Source: JAKZVK01 sp965237575 (GTDB lineage: Bacteria > Acidobacteriota > Terriglobia > Bryobacterales > UBA6623). Taken from it: DNA of 64,000 bases. Below the pieces are notes generated by a model. It did not search any database and was not told the origin of the DNA. It worked only from the letters and a program-made list of their open reading frames with translations. The translations under genes and the position numbers were made by a program. Where the stretch lies: positions 248,001 to 312,000 of the forward strand of contig CBDEGI010000003.1 in assembly GCA_965237575.1 (NCBI GenBank), in the 5' to 3' direction. Shown here in pieces: positions 34,158 through 43,849 of the stretch (position 1 is the stretch's first letter; each line of letters begins with the position of its first letter).

Positions 34158-35755
34158 TGTCAACGCCCAATAGAAATGTCCCCCTCGGTAGCTCGATAGA
34201 AGTGTCCCCTTGTGTTTCTTGTTCGTAGGAGAGATATCGTCGTCGTCGGGGCTGTGGAACTGTGGGAATCGCGTAGCGATTTCCAAGGGGCGGTGGGAAG
34301 GGTGGAAAACCATCCACCGCTCCTCGAACCCGGTACTGCTGCCTCGAGAGATTTTCCACGCTTTCCATCCGACCCGGCATTTCCACAGCCCTCTTATGTA
34401 TTCGCAGCCCGTTTTTTCCGTAACACAGCTCGCCGCCAGGGGTGGTCCGCCGCCGGCTTGCGCCCGCCCCCCGGACGCTGCTGTGGTGCTGGCTTCGTCC
34501 GCAGCTGTGGCGTCGGCGTGGCGATCACGTCGTGCTCGATCTCGTGCCCGTCAAACCTCACCTGCAAGCTCTCATCGCGCCACTGTTGGACCGTCACCCG
34601 TGCCCCCGCCCCCACGCCCTGGTTGCGTTTCGGCTTCAACTGCAAACAACGATTCTCGAAACGCACCACCCGGTCGTTGCTCACCACGCGTTCGTACTCG
34701 CAACAGAACACGCCTCGCAGCTCGGTGCCGCGGGGGAGCGCCTGGTGAAAGTCCGCTGCCGCCGCCGGCTCACAGGCGAAGCGCTCGTTGTGCTCGGCCA
34801 GGTACTCCTCGTCGAGATAACGGTTCGCCGCCTCGTACTCGACGATCCCGCGCAGCCGCATCTTCTTGATCAGGCGGTCTTGGTGCGTGCCGTGATGGCG
34901 CTCCACTCGGCCCTTGGCTTGCGGCGAGGAAGCCGCCATGATCGTAATGCCGAGCTTGGCACACATGCGCCCGAACTGCGTCTCGGGCTTGATTCCTGCC
35001 AGCGCTTCCCGCGACGTCGGCTGGCGCTGGTAGACGTTTTTCCAGTCGCAGTACAACGCCTTGGGAACGCCGTGTTGACGCACCCAGGCTGCGAGCAGAT
35101 CGGCCGCGGCCCAGGTCGTTTCCTGGTCCGAGAAACGGCACAGCGCCACACCGGTCGCGTCATCGACGAAGTTCATCAGACAGGCTTTCGGGCCGCGTTC
35201 TTCCAGCCAGTGGTGGTGCGAACCGTCGAGTTGAATCAGCTCGCCGAAGTGCGCTTTGCGTTGGCGCCGGGTGCGATGCGGTTGGCGCTTGCGACGGCGG
35301 CTCCACAGACCCGCGGCGAGCATCCAGCGCCGCAGTGTTTCGCGCGGCACTTCCAGGCCGTGGTCGGCTGCCAGATGTTCCGACGCCAGCGTCGGCCCGA
35401 AGCGCTCGTGCCCCTCGCCCGCATAGTTCTCGCGCACCAACTCGAGAACCTGCTGGCGTCGCTTCTGATCGGCTCGGTTCGAAGCACGGCCGACGTTACC
35501 GTGCACCAAAGCCTTGGCCCCGCCCGCACGGTAACGCTTCTTCAGACGCTTCGCATGGCGGTAGCTGACCTCCAGCAGCTCGGCGGCTTCGGTCAACTTC
35601 AGTTCCCCTCGTTTCACTCGGCTCAGCACTTCGCCGCGCCTCAACTCCTTGGCACTCATCCATGTCCTTCCCACTCTCGGCTCCTCCTTCGGAGCCTCAG
35701 AGTAGGGGACATTTCTATTGGGCGCTCAAGGGGACATTATCATTGGGCTTCAACA
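34158..35755 (-). mobile_element. IS1202/ISNCY-type insertion sequence
   Basis: The element is about 1.6 kb. The left end TGTCAACGCCCAATAG (34158) and the right end, whose complement reads TGTTGAAGCCCAATGA (35755 inward), are imperfect inverted repeats. Subterminal AGAAATGTCCCC/ATGTCCCC motifs occur twice at each end. An imperfect flanking duplication starts CTCTTCGGCT (34142-34151 and 35756-35765). The internal transposase is intact. Confidence 0.8.
34394..35659 (-). CDS. IS1202-type (ISNCY) DDE transposase
   Basis: This 421-residue protein has an N-terminal helix-turn-helix (LTEAAELLEVSYRHAKRLKK), a second DNA-binding region (LRRWMLAAGLWSRRRKR), and an integrase-like catalytic core with aspartates in LIQLDGSHHHW and YCDWKNVY and glutamate in GRVERHHGTHQDR. 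The C-terminal beta-barrel region is normal. ATG at 35659, five bases after AGGA, was preferred to GTG at 35674. Confidence 0.9.
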   Translation of the reverse strand: MSAKELRRGEVLSRVKRGELKLTEAAELLEVSYRHAKRLKKRYRAGGAKALVHGNVGRASNRADQKRRQQVLELVRENYAGEGHERFGPTLASEHLAADHGLEVPRETLRRWMLAAGLWSRRRKRQPHRTRRQRKAHFGELIQLDGSHHHWLEERGPKACLMNFVDDATGVALCRFSDQETTWAAADLLAAWVRQHGVPKALYCDWKNVYQRQPTSREALAGIKPETQFGRMCAKLGITIMAASSPQAKGRVERHHGTHQDRLIKKMRLRGIVEYEAANRYLDEEYLAEHNERFACEPAAAADFHQALPRGTELRGVFCCEYERVVSNDRVVRFENRCLQLKPKRNQGVGAGARVTVQQWRDESLQVRFDGHEIEHDVIATPTPQLRTKPAPQQRPGGGRKPAADHPWRRAVLRKKRAANT

Positions 35756-36013
35756 CTCTTCGGCTGAACCGAAGCGCGAAACGACATCGAGGCTAGAGAG
35801 AGAAACCGTACCCGGAACGCGATTGACGGGCTTGATGCCTCAAAGCCCTCGGGCGTCTTGACCCCTCAGTGGGTTTCCGGAGTCGGTTGCCCGACGCGGG
35901 TTTGGCTTCGGCCGTGATCGCCACGCCGAAATTCGAACCGAGATACTTCCAACGCGCTGCCGACAGCACCAACTCCCGGCAGCATTGTAGAATCAAGAGG
36001 CACTCTTTCACCA

Positions 36014-36090
36014 CGGGGCGTAGCGCAGCCTGGTAGCGCGCCTGCTTCGGGAGCAGGAGGTCCGGAGTTCAAATCTCCGCGCCCCGACCA
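36014..36090 (+). tRNA. tRNA-Pro(CGG)
   Basis: A canonical 77-nt tRNA with encoded CCA. The acceptor stem is CGGGGCG/CGCCCCG, starting with the C1 typical of bacterial tRNA-Pro, with discriminator A. The anticodon stem CCTGC/GCAGG encloses loop TTCGGGA, anticodon CGG at 36048-36050. It reads CCG, the same codon as the leucine-type tRNA at 4350. An integrase remnant lies 104 bp downstream. Confidence 0.95.
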
Positions 36091-36193
36091 ACTTTCTCGT
36101 TTGTTTTCAACGCATCCCTATCGTTGCCGTTGATCCGAGCCGGTCGAAACCGGCAAAACGTAACAAAACCGTACCAAAAGTCGGTACGGCTGG

Positions 36194-36739
36194 TCAGACC
36201 GTAACAGAAGTGCCGACATGCTCCGCCGCTCCGCGGTCGAGCTTGGCCAGCGCCTCCCGCATCATCTTGAGCTTCGCCTGGCTGTAGCGCTTAAACACCG
36301 CCGAATCGCCCTGCCGCAGGAGTTGCGTGACGAAGTGGTCGGCGACACCTCCGGCGCTGAGCCGCGTGGCGAACGTGTGCCGCAGCTCGTACAGCGAAAA
36401 GTGCTCGATCCCGGCCTTCCGCAGAGTCGCGTTCCAACCCCGCCGAATGTTCCGCAGATGCGGCTTCACAGATGTTGGATTGCTCGACGGGAAGAGATAT
36501 TCCGACCCCTCGCTTTCCCGTATCTGATCCGCGAACGCTTGATGGGCTCTATCCGTCATGGGCATGTCGGCGATGCCGTTGGGCGTCTTCGAATCGGGCA
36601 GGTGAACGAAGCGGTTCGTTAGATCGACTTGCTCCTTGCGCGGTGCTTCCGTCATCGAGTGTTGCCGAGAAGAGCTTAAGTGCCCATCATGCAAGCACTT
36701 ACAGCCGATTGTCGCGTTGACAGCTTCTGCAATTGCCAA
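36194..36739 (-). pseudogene. Tyrosine integrase, C-terminal part only
   Basis: These 181 residues contain the catalytic C-terminal half of a phage-type integrase: YLFPSSNPTS, YELRHTFATRLSAGG (H-x-x-R box), and FKRYSQAKLKMM with the tyrosine. The N-terminal arm-binding and core domains and the first catalytic arginine are missing. The first 30 residues (including SRQHSMTEAP) correspond to a DNA segment that recurs at about 48205-48290 and 49124-49146. Its place beside tRNA-Pro suggests a decayed integrative element. Confidence 0.75.
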
Positions 36740-37137
36740 AATTGGGTGTAAGTGCTGTCGTTAGAAGGAGATAAGGGCGAGACAGCAACAGTGAATGACT
36801 GAAGCACCGCAGGGGTCCGAGAAGCCTGAATCATTCCAAGCTGGCGATTACTGAACGGAACGCGAGATCCCGCCATTTATCCCCGGACGCGCGGCTATGG
36901 CGATTGCTCCAAGCCTTGATCTAGGGTCCAAACAACGCTCCGTGGACCAACCGTATTTCTCTCGCAACCGAGTCCCGCTTGAACATGGCTTGTCCTCAAC
37001 ACGACCTTGTCGGGAACTGGAGTGGGCGGCTCGGCATTCCTGCTCTTGGCTACTGATCTGAGAGAAGATCGTGAGCAGCGACTGTCCTCGCCGAGAGCAC
37101 GTTATCCTTGGGGGACCTGAGAATGTAGATGCCGCCC
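36740..37137. other. Intergenic region
   Basis: These 398 bases separate the integrase remnant from the CehA/McbA gene. No gene, repeat or clear regulatory site was seen. Confidence 0.4.
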
Positions 37138-38679
37138 CTAGTCATCCGTCGGTGTCAATGAATACCCGCCGTTCGGCGCATCGAAATACCCGTTGCCGTC
37201 GACATCGACGAAGATCGGGTTGGTGAACGAGAACGAGCTGAACTGAGTGAATGGTTTCGACCACCGCTTGTCGGACGTCGCCAGCACCAGATACCACGAG
37301 TCCCGCTCCGGCTTCACGATCATTTCGGCGGCGAAGTGCCACGGCTTGTCTTCTTCCGGCGCTGAAACCGGGTAGGTCTGCAGCAGCTCGCCGTTGCAGA
37401 TTACCTCGACGCGCTCCACCGGAATCCAGTGCGGCGCCTGTACTTCGATGCGTAGCGACACATTGCCGTCGAGATCCGAGACCACTGAACCGATCGGTGC
37501 GCCGTTCCCGGTGAATCGGATGAACGGCCCGCCGGAGCCCGTGACGTTCCGCCTCTTGATGGCGGTGACAACCTCCTCGGGGTCGATCTCCCAGGGCTTG
37601 TCGGTATCGGAAACCACGTAGTTGCGCGGGTAGCCGGGCAGCTGCTCCGGGTAGCGGTGAGCGTCGCTGTTGGCCACCCCGGCGGCGAGCATGCCCCGGT
37701 TCAGGAAGCCGTACCAGTCCGTGAGCTTCTGTTCGACCAAAGCAGTCCGCCCCATATGGCCGTCCTTCTTGTCGCCGCCTGAGTTATAAATCTCGAAGCT
37801 GTCGAAACCGCCGTCGAAGTACGGGTACCCGGCTTCGCCCGTCTCTGCGTTCAGGCGTTGGTCGAAATAGCCACTCGTCGGATTCGGCTCCCAGCGGCGC
37901 GGATGGTTGACTTGGATGATCTGCTCTCCCGGGTCCTGTCGAACGATCCGGAAGAACTCGGCCGGCGTCCGTATGGCGTGCCGAAACGTGCGGCTGCTCC
38001 AGCGGTCGGCACTCAGCGGAAAACTATTGAAGTGACCGAAAGCCGTGTCGAGCTCCGAGCCGACGACAGACTTCATGAAGCGCTCCAGGCTGAGCGACTC
38101 AATGTAGGGAGCGTAATCCTTCAAGACATTGTGGTCGGTGGCAGTCAACAGGTCGATACCTTCAGCGGCCGATACCATCGCCCCGTCGCGCATTTCGAAC
38201 TGAAGATGGAGATGAAAATCCGACGAGATGAAGCCCGACGTGTCCACCACGCGAGCTAGCCGCGAATCGATGTGAGTCGTCTTGCCCTCCACGATCGAAA
38301 TCTTGTGATGATTGAGGCTGTACTCGGTGCCGCGCGTGATGTAGACGTCGTACTCCCCGGAGGGAATTGTTTTCACTTCTCTACCGGAGGAAGTGACGAT
38401 GAAGTTCTTGAAACGGCCGACAACCGGCTCTTCCTCGCGTCCGTCTGCATAAGCAAAGTACAGCCGGGCCGGGAGCGAGATGTGGTTGGTGGCATCGATG
38501 ATCTGGAACGAAAGCTTGCCGACAGGCTTGCCGGTCTGGACAACGAAGGCCTCGTCGGGGTCCGAAGCATCGACGGGGATTCCGGCGGTTGATTCGCCTT
38601 CCCAAAGCAGAACGAGCAAGCCTGTGCTCAGCAAGAGGAAACCGGCGCGGAGCGCCAATGGCAGCGACATGGGGTTCAT
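37138..38679 (-). CDS. CehA/McbA family metallohydrolase (PHP-like), exported
   Basis: This 513-residue protein has an N-terminal signal segment (LRAGFLLLSTGLLVLLWEG), a carboxypeptidase-regulatory-like beta domain (about 50-140), then the PHP-like metal site: SDFHLHLQFEM, LLTATDHNVL, VNHPRRWEP and GVANSDAHRYPEQLPG. A C-terminal beta-sandwich follows (about 410-500). CehA and McbA hydrolyse carbaryl, but most relatives have unknown ester or amide substrates. It is expected in the periplasm. The same family occurs as a broken gene at 45625-47530. Confidence 0.85.
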   Translation of the reverse strand: MNPMSLPLALRAGFLLLSTGLLVLLWEGESTAGIPVDASDPDEAFVVQTGKPVGKLSFQIIDATNHISLPARLYFAYADGREEEPVVGRFKNFIVTSSGREVKTIPSGEYDVYITRGTEYSLNHHKISIVEGKTTHIDSRLARVVDTSGFISSDFHLHLQFEMRDGAMVSAAEGIDLLTATDHNVLKDYAPYIESLSLERFMKSVVGSELDTAFGHFNSFPLSADRWSSRTFRHAIRTPAEFFRIVRQDPGEQIIQVNHPRRWEPNPTSGYFDQRLNAETGEAGYPYFDGGFDSFEIYNSGGDKKDGHMGRTALVEQKLTDWYGFLNRGMLAAGVANSDAHRYPEQLPGYPRNYVVSDTDKPWEIDPEEVVTAIKRRNVTGSGGPFIRFTGNGAPIGSVVSDLDGNVSLRIEVQAPHWIPVERVEVICNGELLQTYPVSAPEEDKPWHFAAEMIVKPERDSWYLVLATSDKRWSKPFTQFSSFSFTNPIFVDVDGNGYFDAPNGGYSLTPTDD

Positions 38680-39272
38680 CGATCTTCCTCCTCCTGCTCC
38701 GAGAGCTTTCGACGCTCATGGTAGCAGCGCAAGGTTCCGATGGCATCAACTGTTGGAATGCTCAGTTACCAGTACCCCAGCGTCCTGGGCTCTGGCATTG
38801 CACGCCTACAGCATCACGACTACTGGTGAGAACAACCCATGTCACAATCTCTGACATTTTTTCGTCCCCAGGTGCTTGAGCCGGCTCGGGTTGCCGTCAG
38901 CCCGGCCTCCTGTTGAGGGATCCCTCACCGCCTATTGTCGAGTGCGAAATCATTTCTCGACAGCTATCGGTTGCGACACTTCTGCTTCGAAAGATTCTAG
39001 CTTGGGCGGGCGGCATAGGGAGGCCGCCTACCCATGAATCAATCCACTCGTCGACGTACCCGCCGCCGGAGGAAATCTCCCACCTTGCCCGAACTCGAGC
39101 AGGCCAAGGCCGGAGCTCCCGCAAGCCATTATGACTGTCTCCGAGGCCGCCGATCCAGCCCCCGGGCGGCGAACTGCGCACCACAGGTGACAGAGACGCC
39201 GGATGACCGCTGATCAAGCTGGTCAATCGCGCGACTCAAGGCGTGATCGCCTAGGTACCACCTGAATCGATT
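38680..39272. other. Intergenic region with possible integrase start remnant
   Basis: No intact gene is supported. At 39032-39211 the plus strand reads MNQSTRRRTRRRRKSPTLPE then LEQAKAG, resembling the N-terminus of tyrosine integrases common in these genomes (basic run then L-x-E-L-E-Q-A-K). It soon loses similarity, so it is at most a fragment. Confidence 0.4.
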
Positions 39273-39611
39273 CTATGAGCCACTGAGTGAACTCGGTGCT
39301 CGACGCGGACTGACTTGGCTAGGTTGTGAAGCGGGGCGTCGAGCGGAGATCGACTGCAGATCTTTGCCAGGTTTGAACCGGACCGCTTTGCCAGGCGGAA
39401 TGACTACTTCTTCGCCAGTCTTCGGATTCCGACCGATACCGGTCTTGCGTGGGCGAATGGTGAACACACCGAACCCGCGCAACTCGATTCGCTCCCCCTG
39501 ACCCATCGCGCGCTTCATCATTTCGAATACGGTTTCAACCGCCATCGCAGCCTGCGTCTGACTCAGACCAGTGCGGCTGAGTACCTGTGCAACGATGTCA
39601 GCTTTGATCAT
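39273..39611 (-). CDS. HU/IHF family DNA-binding protein
   Basis: This 112-residue protein has the HU fold: the helical N-terminus MIKADIVAQVLSRTGLSQTQ, then GERIELRGFGVFTIRPRKTG and the arm GRNPKTGEEVVIPPGKAVRF, including the intercalating proline. A C-terminal Ser/Pro/Arg-rich tail of about 20 residues exceeds the usual 90-95 residues. It bends DNA and organises the nucleoid; IHF-like members also serve as recombination cofactors. The assignment to HU versus IHF is not possible from sequence alone. Confidence 0.92.
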   Translation of the reverse strand: MIKADIVAQVLSRTGLSQTQAAMAVETVFEMMKRAMGQGERIELRGFGVFTIRPRKTGIGRNPKTGEEVVIPPGKAVRFKPGKDLQSISARRPASQPSQVSPRRAPSSLSGS

Positions 39612-39771
39612 GCGTGGGGTTACGTCAGATTGTACCCGTACGGGCCGTTAGGCGGGGATTGCCCGTACCCTGCCGTCCTCACGGCAGTCGGTGACGGTGG
39701 GGTTCAGCTTACCCAAGCTGCTGCGGCCAGAGCTTGCGGCTGGCGAAAGCCTCAGGTGTTTAGATCTCGCG

Positions 39772-40140
39772 CTAGACCTGGAATTCTTTGTCGAGGACGA
39801 ACACCCTGACGGTCTCTCGCTTGACGCCATCAAATGCCATCGCCTCCGCCGTCGCGGGAGAATCTAGGACCTTCATGTAGGCGTCTAAATCTTCTGGCTC
39901 GAAGCAGACCGCGACCTGATTGTCTTCAATCGTTGAGAAGGTTATGGGTTTCGTGACGGTTTGGCTCCGGAAGAGGTCAGCGTGGGTTCGAAACCCCTGC
40001 TCCCACTTCTCTGAGTCTTCAACCTGCGCCGTGACAACGACCTTGGCGGTTCGCCCCTTTTGCCTTCGTACAGTGCTGGCGTTTCCTGTGTCCTCATTGA
40101 TGAGGTCGTCAACCGTATCTGTGTTGCGGTCGAACACCAC
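39772..40140 (-). CDS. Hypothetical protein, possible dimeric alpha-beta barrel
   Basis: This 122-residue protein has a core from about residue 31 (AKVVVTAQVEDSEKWEQGFR, FSTIEDNQVAVCFEPEDLDA, ETVRVFVLDKEFQV) with the strand-helix-strand order of small dimeric ferredoxin-like barrels. The first 30 residues are weakly supported, and a later start is possible. No known catalytic motif was recognised. Confidence 0.55.
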   Translation of the reverse strand: MVFDRNTDTVDDLINEDTGNASTVRRQKGRTAKVVVTAQVEDSEKWEQGFRTHADLFRSQTVTKPITFSTIEDNQVAVCFEPEDLDAYMKVLDSPATAEAMAFDGVKRETVRVFVLDKEFQV

Positions 40141-40192
40141 CGCCCCGTCGCCTCACCGCACGCAATTGGCTTAACTAACTGTCGTGGGGGAC

Positions 40193-40912
40193 TCACTCAT
40201 CCAGAACCTTGATGCGGATGTTGCGGAACCGGACGCGGTTGCCCTCGCGCCAGAGCGTCACGTGGCTGACATCGGGATGGACCTGAAGCGCTATGCCGCC
40301 GTGCCTCCGCACCCCTTTCGTGGTCGTTTCGGTGTGCTGGAAGTCGGTAATCAGACGTCCGTTGAGTCGGACTCGGATGAGCGCCGGTTCGCCTTTGATC
40401 AGAATCTCTATGCGGTTCCACCCATCTTTATGAAACGCCCTTTCGCCCAGCGGGTTGGGAAGGACCATGCCTTGCGTCCAAGGAAGGTAAATGGCCCCGA
40501 TGTCCCCCTTGGGACGATGGTCCAGCGTTACCTGATGGCTCTTACCGTCCTTGCCGACGCGGAGGAAGATACCGCTGTCGACGGGATAATCGAGCCGGGC
40601 ATCCAGTCTTAGGACGAAGTCGCCGAACGCGCGGTCGCTGACCAGGAATCCGCCCCTACGCGGCGGGTCCTGGAAGCCCGTGATGGCGCCGTCGATCACC
40701 TCCCAACGGCCGCCGACATGTTCCGTCGGCAGGCCCAGGTGCTTTCGCCAGCCGTTGAGGGTTTGCCCATCAAAGAGACTCTCGAAGCCGGATTCTATTG
40801 CCTGGCCGCGGGCGGTTTCCAATCCCGTCGTGGTCCAGGAGCTTCCCAAAAAAGTGAGGACCAAAGTCTTGAACAACCACTGTCGGCGGCTGCCTTTGAT
40901 CTGGCTGACCAT
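40193..40912 (-). CDS. DUF1080 / 3-keto-disaccharide hydrolase domain protein
   Basis: This 239-residue secreted protein has a signal-like N-terminus (RRQWLFKTLVLTFLGSSW). The DUF1080 concanavalin-like fold starts at ESLFDGQTLNGWRK, with WEVIDGAITGF, GDFVLRLDARLDYPVDSGIF and GEPALIRVRLNGRLITDF. Members cleave 3-keto-glycosides or bind glycans in the periplasm. Length is normal for one domain. Confidence 0.85.
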   Translation of the reverse strand: MVSQIKGSRRQWLFKTLVLTFLGSSWTTTGLETARGQAIESGFESLFDGQTLNGWRKHLGLPTEHVGGRWEVIDGAITGFQDPPRRGGFLVSDRAFGDFVLRLDARLDYPVDSGIFLRVGKDGKSHQVTLDHRPKGDIGAIYLPWTQGMVLPNPLGERAFHKDGWNRIEILIKGEPALIRVRLNGRLITDFQHTETTTKGVRRHGGIALQVHPDVSHVTLWREGNRVRFRNIRIKVLDE

Positions 40913-40952
40913 GCCGGTCCAATTCTACCGCTATGCCGATAGCTGGCGCGAA

Positions 40953-41072
40953 GGCATTGTCAAGTTAACGCATCACAAGCTGAGACAGCCCCAAGATATG
41001 GGTAGCAAAACCGCGCCTGAATACTCGATATGGTAGCTTGGTCCCTCGGCAATCAGTTAACTTGACAATGCC
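40953..41072. mobile_element. 120-bp MITE with perfect 17-bp terminal inverted repeats
   Basis: GGCATTGTCAAGTTAAC at 40953-40969 is exactly complementary to 41056-41072. The internal 86 bp has no gene. The size and termini fit a non-autonomous derivative of an unidentified DDE insertion sequence. No clear target duplication was seen. Confidence 0.8.
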
Positions 41073-41136
41073 CTCTCGATTCTGGTACGAACCAGGATCT
41101 CCATTTTGGCCCTGGCACGGCCACAGTATACAGCAG

Positions 41137-41175
41137 GTGCAGAACCCGTACGAGGAGTTCCGTGACCGCGAGCAT
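41137..41175 (+). pseudogene. C-terminal tail remnant of a kinase/PD40 gene
   Basis: Thirteen codons read VQNPYEEFRDREH, matching the invariant tail QNWYEEFRDREQD of the kinase and sensor genes in this window. Nothing else of the gene is left. Confidence 0.6.
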
Positions 41176-41388
41176 GTTCCTGGCGCCGGGCCTGCAGTAC
41201 GTGACGAAGCGGTGGGTTCTCGCCAGGCCTCCTGGTTTGACACACTCTTCGTACCAGTTACAATCGCAGGCACGAACGGCCCGCAGAAACCTTCACGATG
41301 CGGGCTGAGAGTATTCCCTTGGTACAGCGTGGGGCGCATGCTTCTCGGAGCGATCGATTCGTACACTACGATCGCTTCAAAGGTTGAG

Positions 41389-43716
41389 ATGAGAAACGGT
41401 CGTACAGCGCGAATTCGATCCCAGACGCTAGCCGCAATGCCGATCGCGGCGTTCATGCTGTGGTCTCCTGCTGCGCTTGTTCCCGCCGAACCGATCTGGG
41501 AGTCGCTGTCGCTGACCGGCTACTCGGATCGATTGAGCGTGCAGCAAGGCGAAACGATCCGCTTTATGGTCAGCACTAGAGAGCCGGAGTATCGCGCCGA
41601 CATCGTACGACTCATCCACGGCGATCCTCATCCGAATGGCCCCGGCTTCAAAGAAGAGCTCATCCTCACGCCGGTGAACGGCCGATACCCGGGCCGCAGA
41701 CAAGAGCTGCGCCCAGGCTCCTACGTCGAGGTCGCCGACGAGGCTCTGCTGCAGCCGCCGGGGAGCTTGACCCTCCAGGCCTGGGTGAATCCGACGACAT
41801 TGCAGGATGGCGACCAAGCGATCGTCGCCAAATGGTCGGCCGGCGAGGACGCCGGCTACGGGCTATTCGTCGGATCGGAGGGCGGCCTTTCCTTTTGGAT
41901 CGGAAACGAAGCACAAGGAGTCCGAAGGGTTACAAGCGGGACGCCGATGCAAGCCGCGCGCTGGCACTTCGTTGCCGCTTCTTACGACGCTGAGAACGGT
42001 GCGGTAACGCTTTATCAGCAGCCCTTTCGGTCCTGGCCGGTAGGCGAGGGCGGAGTGATCGTCACACGGCCGGTCTCGATCCGGTCCGCCGGACGAAACC
42101 GGGCGGCCCTGCTGCTTGGTGCAACAGGGCGATCGACCAATTCGGGAGGGGACGGGGTCGGTAACTTCTTCAGCGGGAAGATCGAGAGTCCGCGAGTGTT
42201 TGGCCGCGCGCTTGCGGCCGAAGAGATCGAACGACTGCGGGGAGACGCGTCTGCCTCCGAGGTCGGGGCCTCGCTGATCGCCGCCTGGGACTTCTCAAAG
42301 AACATTTCCTCCGAACTCGTCACCGACGTCTCGCCGAATCGGCTGCACGGCAAGACCGTCAACATGCCGATGCGGGCGGCGACCGGTCACCGCTGGACGG
42401 GTAAGGAAACGAACTTTACCCATTCGCCCAACGAGTACGGCGCCATTCATTTCCACAACGACGATCTGGCCGACGCGCGATGGCAGGTCGATTTCGCATT
42501 CAAAGCGCCGTCGGGCTTGCGGAGCGGCGTCTATGCCGCTCGGCTCCGGGCTGGCAACAACGAGGACTACATCCCGTTCTTCGTTCGGCCGAAGAAGGGC
42601 ACGGCGGACGCACGCATCGCCTACCTGATTCCGACGTTCAACTATCTCGCATACGCCAACTACAACTCCCAGATCCATGGTCTTCTAAGCCTGTACGATC
42701 ACCACTCCGACGGCAGCGGCGTCACTTACGCATCGCGCCTGATACCCCTGCTGGACATGCGGCCGAAGCTGGCTAAGGAAGTCTCAGCAGCCGGTAAGCC
42801 GTTCGCGCGACATCTGAGCGCCGACCTTTACTTGGTGGATTGGATGGAAGCTAAAGGCTTCGACTACGACGTGATCACCGACGACGATCTCGCCGCCGAA
42901 GGCGCCGAACTGCTCGCACCCTACAAGGTCGTCGTAACCGGTTCTCACCCGGAGTACACCTCGGAGGGCATGCTCGACGGCCTCGAGGCGTACCTAAACA
43001 GCGGCGGGCGCCTGATGTACCTCGGGGGCAATGGATTCTACTGGGTCACGTCCCAGTTCCCGGGGCTCCCGCACGTCATCGAAGTGCGCCGGTGGGGCGG
43101 CACGCGAGCTTGGCAGGCCGAGCCCGGCGAGTACCACCACAGCAGCACGGGCGAACTCGGGGGCCTGTGGCGCTTTCGAGGCCGGCCGCCGCAGAAACTG
43201 GTCGGCGTCGGATTCAGCGCCCAGGGCTGGAGAGCGGACGGCCGTTGCGGCCTGAATCGACCATATCGCCGGCAGCCGGACAGCTTTGATCCGCGTGCGG
43301 CCTTTATTTTTGACGGTATCGGCGAGGAGGAGATCATCTCGGACTTCGCATCGTTGGGCCTCGGGCGCGGAGCCGCCGGCGATGAGCTTGACCGACTCGA
43401 TTACGCCCTGGGAACCCCTGCCCATGCGCTCCTGCTGGCAACCGCCTCGGGATTCTCCCAGGACTACCAGCATGTGATCGAGGAACTCCCGACGATGCAC
43501 TCGACGCGAACGGAGAGCGGTAATCCGCTCGTGAGATCGGACCTAGTCTTCTTCGAATACCCTAACGGCGGCGCGGTGTTCTCGGTCGGCTCGATCAGTT
43601 GGTTCGGCAGCCTGTCCGACAACGGCTACGACAACAACGTCTCAAGGATCACCGGCAACGTCCTCGAGCGATTTGCCGACGACGACCCGCTACCGCGGCC
43701 CCCGAACGCGCGATGA
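41389..43716 (+). CDS. N,N-dimethylformamidase beta-subunit-like protein with LamG domain
   Basis: This is a protein of about 775 residues with a probable signal peptide (RNGRTARIRSQTLAAMPIAA). A LamG/concanavalin-like domain (about 95-270; SLTLQAWVNPTT, GYGLFVGSEGGLSFWIG, FSGKIESPRVFGRAL) is followed by the dimethylformamidase large-subunit C-terminal region (RIAYLIPTFNYLAYANYN, YDVITDDDL, GGRLMYLGGNGFYW). Relatives hydrolyse amides using a metal site, and this one carries its own LamG module. ATG at 41389, preceded by AAAGG, was preferred to 41338. The substrate is unknown, and exported amide hydrolysis is inferred. Confidence 0.8.
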   Translation: MRNGRTARIRSQTLAAMPIAAFMLWSPAALVPAEPIWESLSLTGYSDRLSVQQGETIRFMVSTREPEYRADIVRLIHGDPHPNGPGFKEELILTPVNGRYPGRRQELRPGSYVEVADEALLQPPGSLTLQAWVNPTTLQDGDQAIVAKWSAGEDAGYGLFVGSEGGLSFWIGNEAQGVRRVTSGTPMQAARWHFVAASYDAENGAVTLYQQPFRSWPVGEGGVIVTRPVSIRSAGRNRAALLLGATGRSTNSGGDGVGNFFSGKIESPRVFGRALAAEEIERLRGDASASEVGASLIAAWDFSKNISSELVTDVSPNRLHGKTVNMPMRAATGHRWTGKETNFTHSPNEYGAIHFHNDDLADARWQVDFAFKAPSGLRSGVYAARLRAGNNEDYIPFFVRPKKGTADARIAYLIPTFNYLAYANYNSQIHGLLSLYDHHSDGSGVTYASRLIPLLDMRPKLAKEVSAAGKPFARHLSADLYLVDWMEAKGFDYDVITDDDLAAEGAELLAPYKVVVTGSHPEYTSEGMLDGLEAYLNSGGRLMYLGGNGFYWVTSQFPGLPHVIEVRRWGGTRAWQAEPGEYHHSSTGELGGLWRFRGRPPQKLVGVGFSAQGWRADGRCGLNRPYRRQPDSFDPRAAFIFDGIGEEEIISDFASLGLGRGAAGDELDRLDYALGTPAHALLLATASGFSQDYQHVIEELPTMHSTRTESGNPLVRSDLVFFEYPNGGAVFSVGSISWFGSLSDNGYDNNVSRITGNVLERFADDDPLPRPPNAR

Positions 43717-43849
43717 ATACTCGTCGATGAGGGCGCCGGTAGATCGTCAGCTCACTGATTTGACCGCTGGCGGACTGCAGTACTGGAGAAAACAAGCCGA
43801 CCCACGAGCGGTCTGCGAGACTCAAATCTCCCGGTCGAAACCAGTGAGG

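Noticed and set aside
34442..35767. 441-residue plus-strand reading frame
   Set aside because: It is antisense to the intact DDE transposase of the IS1202-type element.
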